Assembly: GCA_022844475.1 (NCBI GenBank)
Contig: JALHLR010000005.1
Location: 62,001-126,000 of the forward strand
DNA: 64,000 nucleotides
Source of the DNA: Hyphomonadaceae bacterium
Lineage (GTDB): Bacteria > Pseudomonadota > Alphaproteobacteria > Caulobacterales > Hyphomonadaceae
Direction of reading: 5' to 3'
Position 1 is the first letter of the stretch; each line of letters starts with the position of its first letter. Below the pieces are notes generated by a model. That model did no database searches. It saw only the letters and a list, made by a program, of their open reading frames with translations, and was not told where the DNA came from. This document shows positions 24,932 to 32,649 of this stretch, piece after piece. The position numbers and the translations under genes were made by a program.

Positions 24932-25330
24932 ATGCCGATCCAGCGCCTCAACCCGCCGACGCTCTCGAAGCCGACAGGCTATTCGCACGCCACGCTCGTG
25001 ACTGCGGGACGACAAGTCCACGTCTCGGGACAGGTCGCACTCAACGCTGGCGGCGAGATCGTCGGCAGGGGCGACATCGCTGCGCAGACCGAACAGGTCT
25101 ACCAGAATCTCAATGCGGCGCTGTCCGCCGCCGGCGCAGACATGCGGCTGGTGTTCAAGCTGGTCACCTATGTCGTCGATCTGACGCCCGCCCGCGCGGC
25201 AGAGATCCGCAAGGTGCGTCTCGCGCATCTGCCTGAAGGCGACTACCCCGCCTCGACCATGATCGGCACGACCGCGCTCGTGCACCCTGACTTCCTGATC
25301 GAGGTGGAAGCGATCGCGCTGCTGGACTAA
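24932..25330 (+). CDS. RidA family (YjgF/YER057c/UK114) protein
   Basis: The 132-residue protein has ATG preceded by GGGAG. Visible features are the opening YSHATLVTAGRQVHVSGQVAL, AAQTEQVYQNLNAALSAAGA, and the closing STMIGTTALVHPDFLIEVEAIA. RidA proteins deaminate reactive enamine/imine intermediates. The canonical Arg in the R-V/I-C-x-A-x-L-P segment is replaced here by STMIGTTALVHPD, so it belongs to a non-archetypal Rid subgroup and deaminase activity is not assured. It converges on the GNAT gene with a four-base overlap. Confidence 0.88.
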   Translation: MPIQRLNPPTLSKPTGYSHATLVTAGRQVHVSGQVALNAGGEIVGRGDIAAQTEQVYQNLNAALSAAGADMRLVFKLVTYVVDLTPARAAEIRKVRLAHLPEGDYPASTMIGTTALVHPDFLIEVEAIALLD

Positions 25331-25944
25331 CCCGTACGCGCCTCTCGCCACATCGCTTCGAGCGGCGGTCCGCCCGGCCCCGCCGCGAACATCTTCATCC
25401 GCTCAAATCCGTGCGCGCGATAGAAGCCCGTATTCGCCGGATTGGAGTTCTCAAGATAGCAGGGCAGGCCATCCCGGTCCGCCGCCGCAAGCACCGGCGC
25501 CAGCAGTCGCTTGCCCAACCCCTTGCCGCGCGCCGCCTTCCGCGTGCCGATGGTAAACAGATAGAGATGCGGCGTGGAAGGATGCTCGCGCGCCATCGTC
25601 TCGGCCGCCGCCATACCACGCTTCGCCGCGCCCTTCGTCCCCTTGCGCATGATGCTCGAGACAAGCTCCAGCATGGCGATCGGCCCCGGCTCGCGATTGG
25701 CCGACGAATGGCTCCACATCGTCGCGCCTTCATCTCCGCTGACATGACAGAACCCGCGCTTCAGATAGACGCTCCGCGCCAGCGACCCGAACACATCCGC
25801 CATCGGCCCGGTGTTTCCGAAGATCCAGAGATTCACCGGATCCTCCGCAAACGCCTCCGCCGTGATCGCACCCAGCTGCCGCCAGTCGCGCGGCCCGGTT
25901 GCGCGCATGCCGGCGGGGAGTGTGATCTCCGGTAAATGCTGCAT
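25327..25944 (-). CDS. GNAT family N-acetyltransferase
   Basis: The 205-residue protein has the acetyl-CoA motif LYLFTIGTRKAARGKGLGKRLL (Q/RxxGxG/A) near residues 130-150 and the closing CYLENSNPANTGFYRAHGFE, typical of GNAT enzymes. The substrate is unknown. Its stop overlaps that of RidA tail-to-tail. Confidence 0.87.
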   Translation of the reverse strand: MQHLPEITLPAGMRATGPRDWRQLGAITAEAFAEDPVNLWIFGNTGPMADVFGSLARSVYLKRGFCHVSGDEGATMWSHSSANREPGPIAMLELVSSIMRKGTKGAAKRGMAAAETMAREHPSTPHLYLFTIGTRKAARGKGLGKRLLAPVLAAADRDGLPCYLENSNPANTGFYRAHGFERMKMFAAGPGGPPLEAMWREARTG

Positions 25945-25956
25945 GCCTGCGCCTGT

Positions 25957-26092
25957 CCCCTGTCGTCATTCCCCGCCGGCGGCTCCGGAGTCGTTCCCGG
26001 GCTTGACCCCAGAACCTTTCTTCACCGCCGAACGTCCTGCAAAGAACGGCTGAGAAAGATTCTGGGGTCAAGTCCGAGAATGACTTCAGGCT
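25957..26092. repeat. Imperfect inverted repeat, intergenic element
   Basis: The left arm GTCGTTCCCGGGCTTGACC (from about 25991) continues CCAGAACCTTTCTT. The right arm AAGATTCTGGGGTCAAGTCC ends GAGAATGAC at about 26083. The arms are about 33 bases with few mismatches, around a 30-base centre. A hairpin-forming intergenic repeat of the kind scattered through many alphaproteobacterial genomes is the best reading. No ORF lies inside. Confidence 0.6.
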
Positions 26093-26138
26093 GGCGGTCA
26101 GGTCGCATGCTCGCTCTGGAGCGATTGCCGCACTATCT

Positions 26139-27140
26139 ATGCTCGACCAGCAGGACCAACCGATGCGCGAACCCTTCCCCGATTTCACCGCCGCCGAACT
26201 GGCCGAAGTGCAGGCCATGAACCGCCGCCTGCGCTGGGCGCCGCGCTTCCGCGCGCCGACGCCGCTTGGCCGCATGATGATCCAGACCATGCTCGGCGCG
26301 CAGGCCATCGTGCCCATCGGCACGCGCGGCCTCAGCGTCTCCACCCGCCGCGTCACGCACAACGGCCACGCAGTCGCCCTGCGCATTCTCCGCCCGCGGA
26401 CCCTGCCGCCTCGCGCCGTCTACATCGACTATCATGGCGGCGGCTGGTCGATCGGCACGGCGTCGATGGATGACGCCGTCAACGCCGCAATCGTGCGCGA
26501 AGGCGTCGCTGTCGTCAGCGTCGACTACACCACGCTCCCCGACATCACCTTCGAGAACCAGATCGCGCAATGTCATGCCGCCGCCGACTGGGTGTTCGAG
26601 AACGCCGCCGCCGAACTTGGCGCGCATGATCTCTTCATCGGCGGCGAGTCCGCTGGCGCGCATCTTGCCGCCTGCGCCATGCTTCGCCTGCGCGACACAC
26701 GCAGGGACTTCGCCCGCCTCCGCGGCGCCGTCCTCTTCTACGGCCCCTACGATCTTTCTGCGACACCCAGCGTTCGCGCCGCCGGTCCGGAAACGCTCGT
26801 GCTCGATGGCCCCGCCATGGTCCCCGGCATCGCGCGCCTCTTGCCCGACAGGGACGAAGAGGGCAGGCGCAAGCCCGACGTCTCCCCGCTCTATGCCGAT
26901 CTCGCGCGCTTGCCGCCCGCGCTCTTCCTCGTCGGCGCGATCGATCCACTCGTCGACGACAGCCGCCTCATGGCCGAACGCTGGCAGGCTGCGAGCGGCA
27001 ACGGCCGCTTCATCCTCGTCCCCGAAAGCCCCCACGCCTTCAACCGCCTCCCCACCCGCGCCGCCTCCCGCGCCAACGCCTGGGTCCGCGCTTGGCTCGA
27101 CCGGCGGCTGGCAGTGGCGAAAGCGAAGGCTGCGGAATAG
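26139..27140 (+). CDS. Alpha/beta hydrolase, hormone-sensitive-lipase-like esterase
   Basis: The 333-residue protein has the oxyanion motif YIDYHGGGWSIGTASMDD, the nucleophile elbow FIGGESAGAHLAACAML, an acidic residue in LVGAIDPLVDDSRLMAE and a histidine in VPESPHAFNRLP. Such enzymes hydrolyse short acyl esters. ATG 26163 is an alternative start. Confidence 0.92.
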   Translation: MLDQQDQPMREPFPDFTAAELAEVQAMNRRLRWAPRFRAPTPLGRMMIQTMLGAQAIVPIGTRGLSVSTRRVTHNGHAVALRILRPRTLPPRAVYIDYHGGGWSIGTASMDDAVNAAIVREGVAVVSVDYTTLPDITFENQIAQCHAAADWVFENAAAELGAHDLFIGGESAGAHLAACAMLRLRDTRRDFARLRGAVLFYGPYDLSATPSVRAAGPETLVLDGPAMVPGIARLLPDRDEEGRRKPDVSPLYADLARLPPALFLVGAIDPLVDDSRLMAERWQAASGNGRFILVPESPHAFNRLPTRAASRANAWVRAWLDRRLAVAKAKAAE

Positions 27141-27285
27141 GGCGGCGGTCGAGGCTTATTCCCCCGCACCTTGGTCGACATAAGCCGGCTTCGAAAAGTT
27201 CTCCACAGGCCGCCGCCTCGCCCGCGCCTTGTCAACGCCAGCGCCGGCCCCCAAAAGTTCAGCCGACCTCCGCCGGAATCGACTC

Positions 27286-28080
27286 ATGCGCCAGTATCAC
27301 GACCTGCTCCAGGATATCCTCGACAACGGCGTCGATCGCGGCGACCGCACGGGCACGGGCACGCGTGGCGTCTTCGGCCGCCAGATGCGCTTCGATCTTT
27401 CGGAAGGCTTCCCACTTGTCACCACCAAGAAGCTGCATGTCCGCTCCATCATCGTCGAGCTGCTCTGGTTTCTGCGCGGCGAGACCAACGTGAAATGGCT
27501 GCAGGAGCGCGGCGTCAGCATCTGGGATGAATGGGCCGGCCCGGACGGCGATCTCGGTCCCGTCTACGGCAAGCAATGGCGCAGCTGGGCAACGCCTGAC
27601 GGCCGCACCATCGACCAGATCGAATGGGTCAAGAACGAGATCATCCAGAATCCGAATTCGCGGCGTCTTGTCGTCTCGGCGTGGAACCCTGCCGACGTTG
27701 ACCGGATGGCGCTGCCGCCCTGCCACTGCCTGTTCCAGTTTTTCGTCGCGAACGGAAAACTGTCCTGCCAGCTCTACCAGCGCTCCGCAGACGTCTTCCT
27801 CGGCGTGCCGTTCAACATAGCGTCCTACGCGCTGCTCACCATCCTGATGGCGAAGGCGACGAAGCTTGAGCCCGGCGAGTTCGTGCACAGCTTCGGAGAC
27901 GTGCACCTTTATGCGAATCACTTCGAGCAGGCGCGGCTCCAGCTCCAGCGCCAGCCCAAGCTGCTGCCGAGCCTGGAACTTAATCCATCCAAATCCGACC
28001 TGTTCGGGTGGGATTACGAAGATTTCACATTAACGAACTACGTGGCCGATCCGCATATCAAGGCGCCTGTGGCCGTCTGA
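27286..28080 (+). CDS. thyA: Thymidylate synthase
   Basis: The 264-residue enzyme has exactly the length of E. coli ThyA. It methylates dUMP with methylene-tetrahydrofolate. Motifs include [38 protein letters not shown], the catalytic cysteine in [14 protein letters not shown], and [19 protein letters not shown]. The upstream in-frame start at 27229 adds a non-family stretch. The partner enzyme folA is about 1.7 kb downstream. Confidence 0.97.
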   Translation: MRQYHDLLQDILDNGVDRGDRTGTGTRGVFGRQMRFDLSEGFPLVTTKKLHVRSIIVELLWFLRGETNVKWLQERGVSIWDEWAGPDGDLGPVYGKQWRSWATPDGRTIDQIEWVKNEIIQNPNSRRLVVSAWNPADVDRMALPPCHCLFQFFVANGKLSCQLYQRSADVFLGVPFNIASYALLTILMAKATKLEPGEFVHSFGDVHLYANHFEQARLQLQRQPKLLPSLELNPSKSDLFGWDYEDFTLTNYVADPHIKAPVAV

Positions 28081-28360
28081 GCAGCAGCCAAGATGTTGCA
28101 AATGCAACAAGCCATCTACCTGACAGTCCAATAGATTCAAGGCGTTTCGCTACCGACCTGAATTTCGGATGCGGCACTGCACACAGGCCCGGAATAAACC
28201 CCGGCGAGCGGCCCGGGGCGCAGCGTTAACCAGTTGGCCGCAAACTGACTGAAACCTAATACATCAACATCTTGTGCTTTTCCCGCTCCCATAACAAACA
28301 CACGGGCCGCCCGGACATTAATCCCCGAGGCGGGTGTGATCCGTCGGAGGGATCTATCCA

Positions 28361-28612
28361 ATGTCGTTCAAACTGATCGTTGCTGCTGCGGTTGCGACCG
28401 CTGCTCTTGTTGCCTGCGCTCCGGCTGCCGAAACTCCGGCCGCTGAAGCCCCCGCCGCCGCTCCGGCGGCTGCCGAGCCGGCCCCGGCTCCGGCTGCCGA
28501 CCCGATGGCGACGCCGGCTGACCCGGCTGCTGCTCCGGCCGCTGACCCGGCTGCTGCCCCGGCTGCCGACCCGGCTGCTGCTCCGGCTGCTGCTCCGGCT
28601 GCGCCGCACTAA
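28361..28612 (+). CDS. Small Ala/Pro-repeat lipoprotein
   Basis: The 83-residue protein has GGAGG before its ATG. A lipobox (AAAVATAALVAC) precedes about 65 residues made almost only of Ala, Pro, Glu and Asp, including repeats of ADPAAAP. It has no folded domain. It is probably an outer-membrane-anchored spacer or surface-exposed tether; the role is unknown. A strong terminator follows, so it is likely a monocistronic, well-expressed gene. Confidence 0.75.
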   Translation: MSFKLIVAAAVATAALVACAPAAETPAAEAPAAAPAAAEPAPAPAADPMATPADPAAAPAADPAAAPAADPAAAPAAAPAAPH

Positions 28613-28655
28613 GCCCTTACCGGCTTAGGCTGTAACCAAGACTCGCAAGAGTCGC

Positions 28656-28687
28656 GAAAGGGCGGTCCTGTCGGGCCGCCTTTTTTG
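28656..28687 (+). terminator. Intrinsic terminator after the Ala/Pro lipoprotein
   Basis: AAAGGGCGG and CCGCCTTTTTT flank TCCTGTCGGG, giving a GGCGG/CCGCC stem extended by A-T pairs, then six T residues and GTTG. Confidence 0.85.
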
Positions 28688-28758
28688 TTGTTCCTTTCGT
28701 TCTTCCGCGATCTTGTATAGGGTCCACCCAGGGTCAGTCGCGTTCGGGAGAATTGCCG

Positions 28759-28983
28759 ATGGCCCCATCACGTCTGCAGGTAGCGATCATCTCAGCGTTG
28801 GCAGGCATCTATGCTGTCTACGCCCTGATCGTGATCGCCCGCGCCGGCTATGAGACCGGCCAGGCCCTGGCCGGCAAGATCTCAATCGCCGACGCGTTTG
28901 CGCGCCTGGATGCTTCAGCCGGACTGCTCGTTCTTGGCGGTGTGGCCGTGTTCATGGCGCTGCGAAAAAGACCCAAGCCTTAA
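28759..28983 (+). CDS. Small two-span membrane protein
   Basis: The 74-residue protein starts at ATG 28759 with GGGAG upstream. Two hydrophobic helices (VAIISALAGIYAVYALIVIA and ASAGLLVLGGVAVFMAL) are joined by a short loop, with a basic tail RKRPKP. I recognise no family. It ends tail-to-tail with the VUT gene, overlapping by four bases. Confidence 0.65.
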   Translation: MAPSRLQVAIISALAGIYAVYALIVIARAGYETGQALAGKISIADAFARLDASAGLLVLGGVAVFMALRKRPKP

Positions 28984-29663
28984 GCTGCGGCGGGATCGAC
29001 CTCGCCGCGGTTCTCGCGCTGGCGGATCATCCACGAAACCACAACCGCGCCGACCATTTTGCCGAGGATGAACAGTATCCAGTTCGGCAGGTTCAGCATG
29101 TCGCCCGGCGATGCGGTTCCCGCCATCACCTGCGCCAGGTCCGCACCATAGAGAAACACCGTCGTGTCGATCGGCGCCGCCAGTGCGCTCGATAGAAGGA
29201 TGCGCGTCGACAGCCGGTACTTCGTGAAAGTGAACAGCAGCCAGTCCACCGTCTCGGAGATCGCGAACGCAATGCCCGATGCAATCGCGATGACCGGCCA
29301 CGAATAGTAGAATGACCATCCGATCGCGAGGGCCATAAGCACCAGCACGCGATGCCCCATCTCGCGCTGTACGAAGTCGCGGATCACGAAGACCAGGCCG
29401 GTCGCGATGGTGAGCGGGTTCACGAGGATCGTATGCGCCGTGCCGAACAGCCAGCCGAGTTGGTCGGTTGCGTCAACGCCGCTGATTTTGCCGAAACTCC
29501 AGTTCAGGAACGGGATCAGCGCGACATAGATATAAGCCCAGGCGCGGCCGTTCAGCCGCCAGATCAGAAAGCCTGTCGCCACCAGACCAGCGAGAACTAA
29601 GGGAAGGTGCGCCGGATCGCGCGAGGCGACAATCGACACGAACTCTTTCCAGACAACGTCCAT
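28980..29663 (-). CDS. VUT family transporter (putative queuosine-precursor transporter)
   Basis: The protein has 227 residues and about six membrane helices. It matches the VUT/YhhQ (formerly DUF165) pattern: VFVIRDFVQREMGHRVLVL, IAIASGIAFAISETVDWLLFTF, and RILLSSALAAPIDTTVFLYG. YhhQ proteins import preQ0/preQ1. The window also encodes QueF, which makes preQ1, fitting queuosine supply. No preQ1 riboswitch is evident upstream. ATG 29663 gives the better start than 29699. Confidence 0.87.
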   Translation of the reverse strand: MDVVWKEFVSIVASRDPAHLPLVLAGLVATGFLIWRLNGRAWAYIYVALIPFLNWSFGKISGVDATDQLGWLFGTAHTILVNPLTIATGLVFVIRDFVQREMGHRVLVLMALAIGWSFYYSWPVIAIASGIAFAISETVDWLLFTFTKYRLSTRILLSSALAAPIDTTVFLYGADLAQVMAGTASPGDMLNLPNWILFILGKMVGAVVVSWMIRQRENRGEVDPAAA

Positions 29664-29746
29664 GCCTGATCCACTCTCAGCACTTGCGCATGTCGCCAAA
29701 GCCGGTCCACTGCGCGTCCATCGCGGCAGTCATTACAGAGTTCCAC

Positions 29747-30289
29747 GTGGCAACGTCCACCTTTCCCGTCACAGCCGACACCATCGGCGTCCGCATCGTC
29801 GCCGCGATAGGCAGGCGAGGGGAGCTTGGACGTGACAATCGCCTGCTGTTCAGGCTCAAGGCCGACATGGCGAACTACAGGCGCATCACGGCAAAGACCC
29901 CTCTGGTGATGGGGCGCAAGACCTGGGAAAGCTTGCCGAAGCGTCCGCTCTCAGGCCGCCCCAACATTGTCGCCACGCGGAACCTCGACTTCCTCGCCCC
30001 CGGCGCCTTCGTCTACTCCAGCCTGCCGCCCGCCCTTGCTGCCGCCCGCGCCATGGCGTCCGCATCCGGCGTCCCCGAAGTCTCCATCATCGGCGGGGCC
30101 GCCATCTACGACGCGGGCCTCGCGCTCGCGACCCACATGACACTGACAGAAGTCGATGCCGAAGCCGAAGCTACGGTCTTCTTCCCCCGGTTCGACCGTT
30201 CCCTCTGGCGCGAAACATCCTCCGTCCACGTCGAAGCCGATGCCGACAACGAAGCGAGCTTCGTGATCCGCGAGTTCGAGCGGAAGTAG
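29747..30289 (+). CDS. folA: Dihydrofolate reductase
   Basis: The protein has about 180 residues from GTG 29747; an ATG at 29684 would add 21 residues with no family match. Motifs are VRIVAAIGRRGELGRDN, the active-site aspartate in RLKADMANYRRIT, PLVMGRKTWESLP, RPNIVATRN and VSIIGGAAIYDAGL. It reduces dihydrofolate made by ThyA. The loop usually reading LPW or MPW is LLF here (residues equal to E. coli Pro21 and Trp22 changed). Confidence 0.9.
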   Translation: MATSTFPVTADTIGVRIVAAIGRRGELGRDNRLLFRLKADMANYRRITAKTPLVMGRKTWESLPKRPLSGRPNIVATRNLDFLAPGAFVYSSLPPALAAARAMASASGVPEVSIIGGAAIYDAGLALATHMTLTEVDAEAEATVFFPRFDRSLWRETSSVHVEADADNEASFVIREFERK

Positions 30290-30315
30290 CCGGCCATCGC
30301 CGCGGACGCAGTGCG

Positions 30316-30354
30316 CGTCCGTCGAAGCACGTGCGGGGGTGTACCAGCGCCCGC
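30316..30354. repeat. Second copy of the lysC-ptsP intergenic repeat
   Basis: CGTCCGTCGAAGCACG followed by a G-rich run and TACCAGCGCCCGC aligns with 2331-2370, with about four in five bases the same and one gap. It lies between folA and the TPR lipoprotein. Confidence 0.45.
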
Positions 30355-30487
30355 GGCCCGCCCACACTTCCCAACACGCGAAACCCCAGCCCCTGCCTCA
30401 GCGCCCCCACGCGTCCAAGATCGCCTCCGCATGCCCATTCCCCAGTCCGCCAACGCAGTCTAGTTTCCGTCTGCCACGGAGACCTGC

Positions 30488-32206
30488 ATGCGTACCCGCC
30501 CCGCACTTCTCGCCCTTCTGGCGATCACGGCCTGCGCCACCGGCCCAGCTGTCGTGACGCCGATCGCGTCGCTGGCGCCGCCTGCGCAAAGCGCAGCCGA
30601 AACACTGCTCGCTATAAATGCGCTGTGCTCGGCCGAAGCGCTCGGTGCGGACGGCTTTGCGCCTGACATCAAGCTCGCGGGCGGCATGGGCACCGGCGGC
30701 TTCAAGGTCGACACCAGCATGCCGCTCGCGCAGGACTGGTTCAACTACGGCCTTGCCCTCAGCCACGCCTTCTACCATCAGGACGCCAAGGCCGCGATGA
30801 AGAAGGCGGTTGCCGCCGATCCTGCCTGCTCGATCTGTTCGTGGGGCGAAGCATGGGCGCTCGGTCCCACGCTCAACTATGGCGTCAACGAGGAAGACCG
30901 AAAGAAAGCCCTCGCTGCAGCCGAACGCGCGAAGTCGCTCGCGAAGCCCGGCGACCAGCTCGCCATCCGCCTCGCCGATGCGATGGTTGCGCGCTATGCT
31001 CCCGAAGCAGCCGTCGACGGGAAGAAGAACATTCTCGGCGGCGCGCGAGCGGGCGAGGGCAAGACCGAACCCGCGTTCGGTCAGGCGCTCGCGAAGATCG
31101 CGGCGGACTATCCCGGCGAGCCCGAGCTCACCGTTCTTGCCGCCCACAGCCTGATGATGCCCGTGCGTGGCGGCGACAAGTCAACACTGAAACAGGCGCT
31201 CACGCTCATTGAGACAGTGCTGAAAGCCAATCCCGACGACACCGGCGCGATCCATTACTACATCCACGGCACGGAGTTTGATGGTCGCGCAGAGGACGCG
31301 ATCCCCTACGCCAACAGGCTCGGCAAGCTTGCCCCGCTCGCAAGCCATCTCGTGCACATGCCGGCGCATACCTTTTTCCACGCCGGCCGCTATCAGGACG
31401 CCGCCATCGTCAACGCGCAGGCGATCGAAGCCGACACGAAATGGATGGACCTCGGCGGCGATCCGCGCCCGCCGATGGACGGCAAGTTCATCCTGCCGAT
31501 GTACTACGCGCACAATCTCTCCTTCGGCCTCGCTGGCGCGATGATGTCCGGCGATGGCGAGCTCGCATTGCGCTATGCCGAGCATGCGAGACACGCCTAT
31601 CCCGCCTCCGGCCCCGAACAGCGCTGGGATCCGACGCCGCGCACCTGGGTCGCGCTTGCCCGCTATGCGCCCGACAGGATGCTCGCCGTTCCCGCCGTCA
31701 CGCGTGATGATCCTGAGTTCCGCGCCTACCACGCCTATGCCCGCGGCGAGGCGCTGCTTCAGAAAGGCGACGCCGCCGGCGCACGCCGTGAACTCGCGCT
31801 GCTTCGCAAGGAGATCGCCGGCGAAGAAGAACAGCAGGTCGCCGTTGCGGTTCTCGAAGGCCGCCTCGCCATGGCCGAAGGCAACATGCGCCGCGCCCTT
31901 GAACGCTTCGCTGCGGGAGCCAGGATTCAGGAAGCGGAGATGGCCGGCTACATGGATCCGCCCGCCTGGTGGTATCCGGTCCGTCGCTCGGTCGCCGCGG
32001 CCCATCTGCGAAACGGCGACTTCGTGAAGGCCGAATCGGAAGCACTCGCATCGCTAAAGGCGTGGAAGCACGATCCTCTCGCTCTCTGGGTGCTGGGCAA
32101 GGCGCAGGCAGGGCAGGGGCGCATTGAGGACGCTGCGGCAACACTCGACCGCGCACGCACGCTCTGGCGCGGCGACTTCGACAGCATCACGGCCGACGTG
32201 ATCTAA
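30488..32206 (+). CDS. TPR-containing lipoprotein
   Basis: The 572-residue protein has a lipobox signal (LLALLAITACATG). Helical TPR-like units run throughout, for example DWFNYGLALSHAFYHQDAKA, VLKANPDDTGAIHYYIHG, and HMPAHTFFHAGRYQDAAIV with its histidines, then EALLQKGDAAGARRELALL near the C-terminus. Proteins with this HMPAH/TPR layout are annotated only as tetratricopeptide proteins. It lies ahead of the TonB-dependent receptor but is separated by 443 bases. Confidence 0.85.
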   Translation: MRTRPALLALLAITACATGPAVVTPIASLAPPAQSAAETLLAINALCSAEALGADGFAPDIKLAGGMGTGGFKVDTSMPLAQDWFNYGLALSHAFYHQDAKAAMKKAVAADPACSICSWGEAWALGPTLNYGVNEEDRKKALAAAERAKSLAKPGDQLAIRLADAMVARYAPEAAVDGKKNILGGARAGEGKTEPAFGQALAKIAADYPGEPELTVLAAHSLMMPVRGGDKSTLKQALTLIETVLKANPDDTGAIHYYIHGTEFDGRAEDAIPYANRLGKLAPLASHLVHMPAHTFFHAGRYQDAAIVNAQAIEADTKWMDLGGDPRPPMDGKFILPMYYAHNLSFGLAGAMMSGDGELALRYAEHARHAYPASGPEQRWDPTPRTWVALARYAPDRMLAVPAVTRDDPEFRAYHAYARGEALLQKGDAAGARRELALLRKEIAGEEEQQVAVAVLEGRLAMAEGNMRRALERFAAGARIQEAEMAGYMDPPAWWYPVRRSVAAAHLRNGDFVKAESEALASLKAWKHDPLALWVLGKAQAGQGRIEDAAATLDRARTLWRGDFDSITADVI

Positions 32207-32649
32207 GTGCTATTGCCGCGCTGCGGAAACCGGGGCCTGCGGGGAAAACCCCTCCCTTTACGTTCGCGGAAATGAAAATATTTCTGGCGTGGTACAGCTG
32301 AGCAGTGCGCTGCGGCGCAACAGAATTTACCTAGACAGCATCAAGTTTTTAGGCCGTCTTTTCAAGGCGGTGCGTCAATGACGTAGCGTACATCACGCAA
32401 ATTCACGCGAGCGTGAGTGCCTGCCCCTGCGACATTCCGTTCGCGGCATATCTTGTTGCGATGCACGCCAACGCCGCAACCGACTGTCCTTTACGTAACT
32501 GCCCCGTTCCGTAGCGGCGCCGTTGACGCAGGAATGAGCCGCCTCTCTGATCATATTTGCGCGAACCCGATGAAATCGAGGTGAGCGCAGGCGTCACACA
32601 GAAATCAAGGGACGCTTCGGGAGGATCGCTGCCAGGGAGGACGCGTCGC
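32207..32649. other. Long intergenic region upstream of the TonB-dependent receptor
   Basis: This 443-base stretch has no convincing gene. A hairpin-forming GGGGCCTGCGGGGAAAACCCC follows the TPR gene and may end its transcript. The remainder is more AT-rich than its surroundings and includes a TTGACG at 32522-32527, but without a well-spaced -10. It probably holds the receptor promoter and leader. Confidence 0.4.

Noticed and set aside
28081-28360. GTTGCAAATGCAAC hairpin after thyA as a terminator
   Set aside because: No T-run follows and the stem is short; left unannotated.
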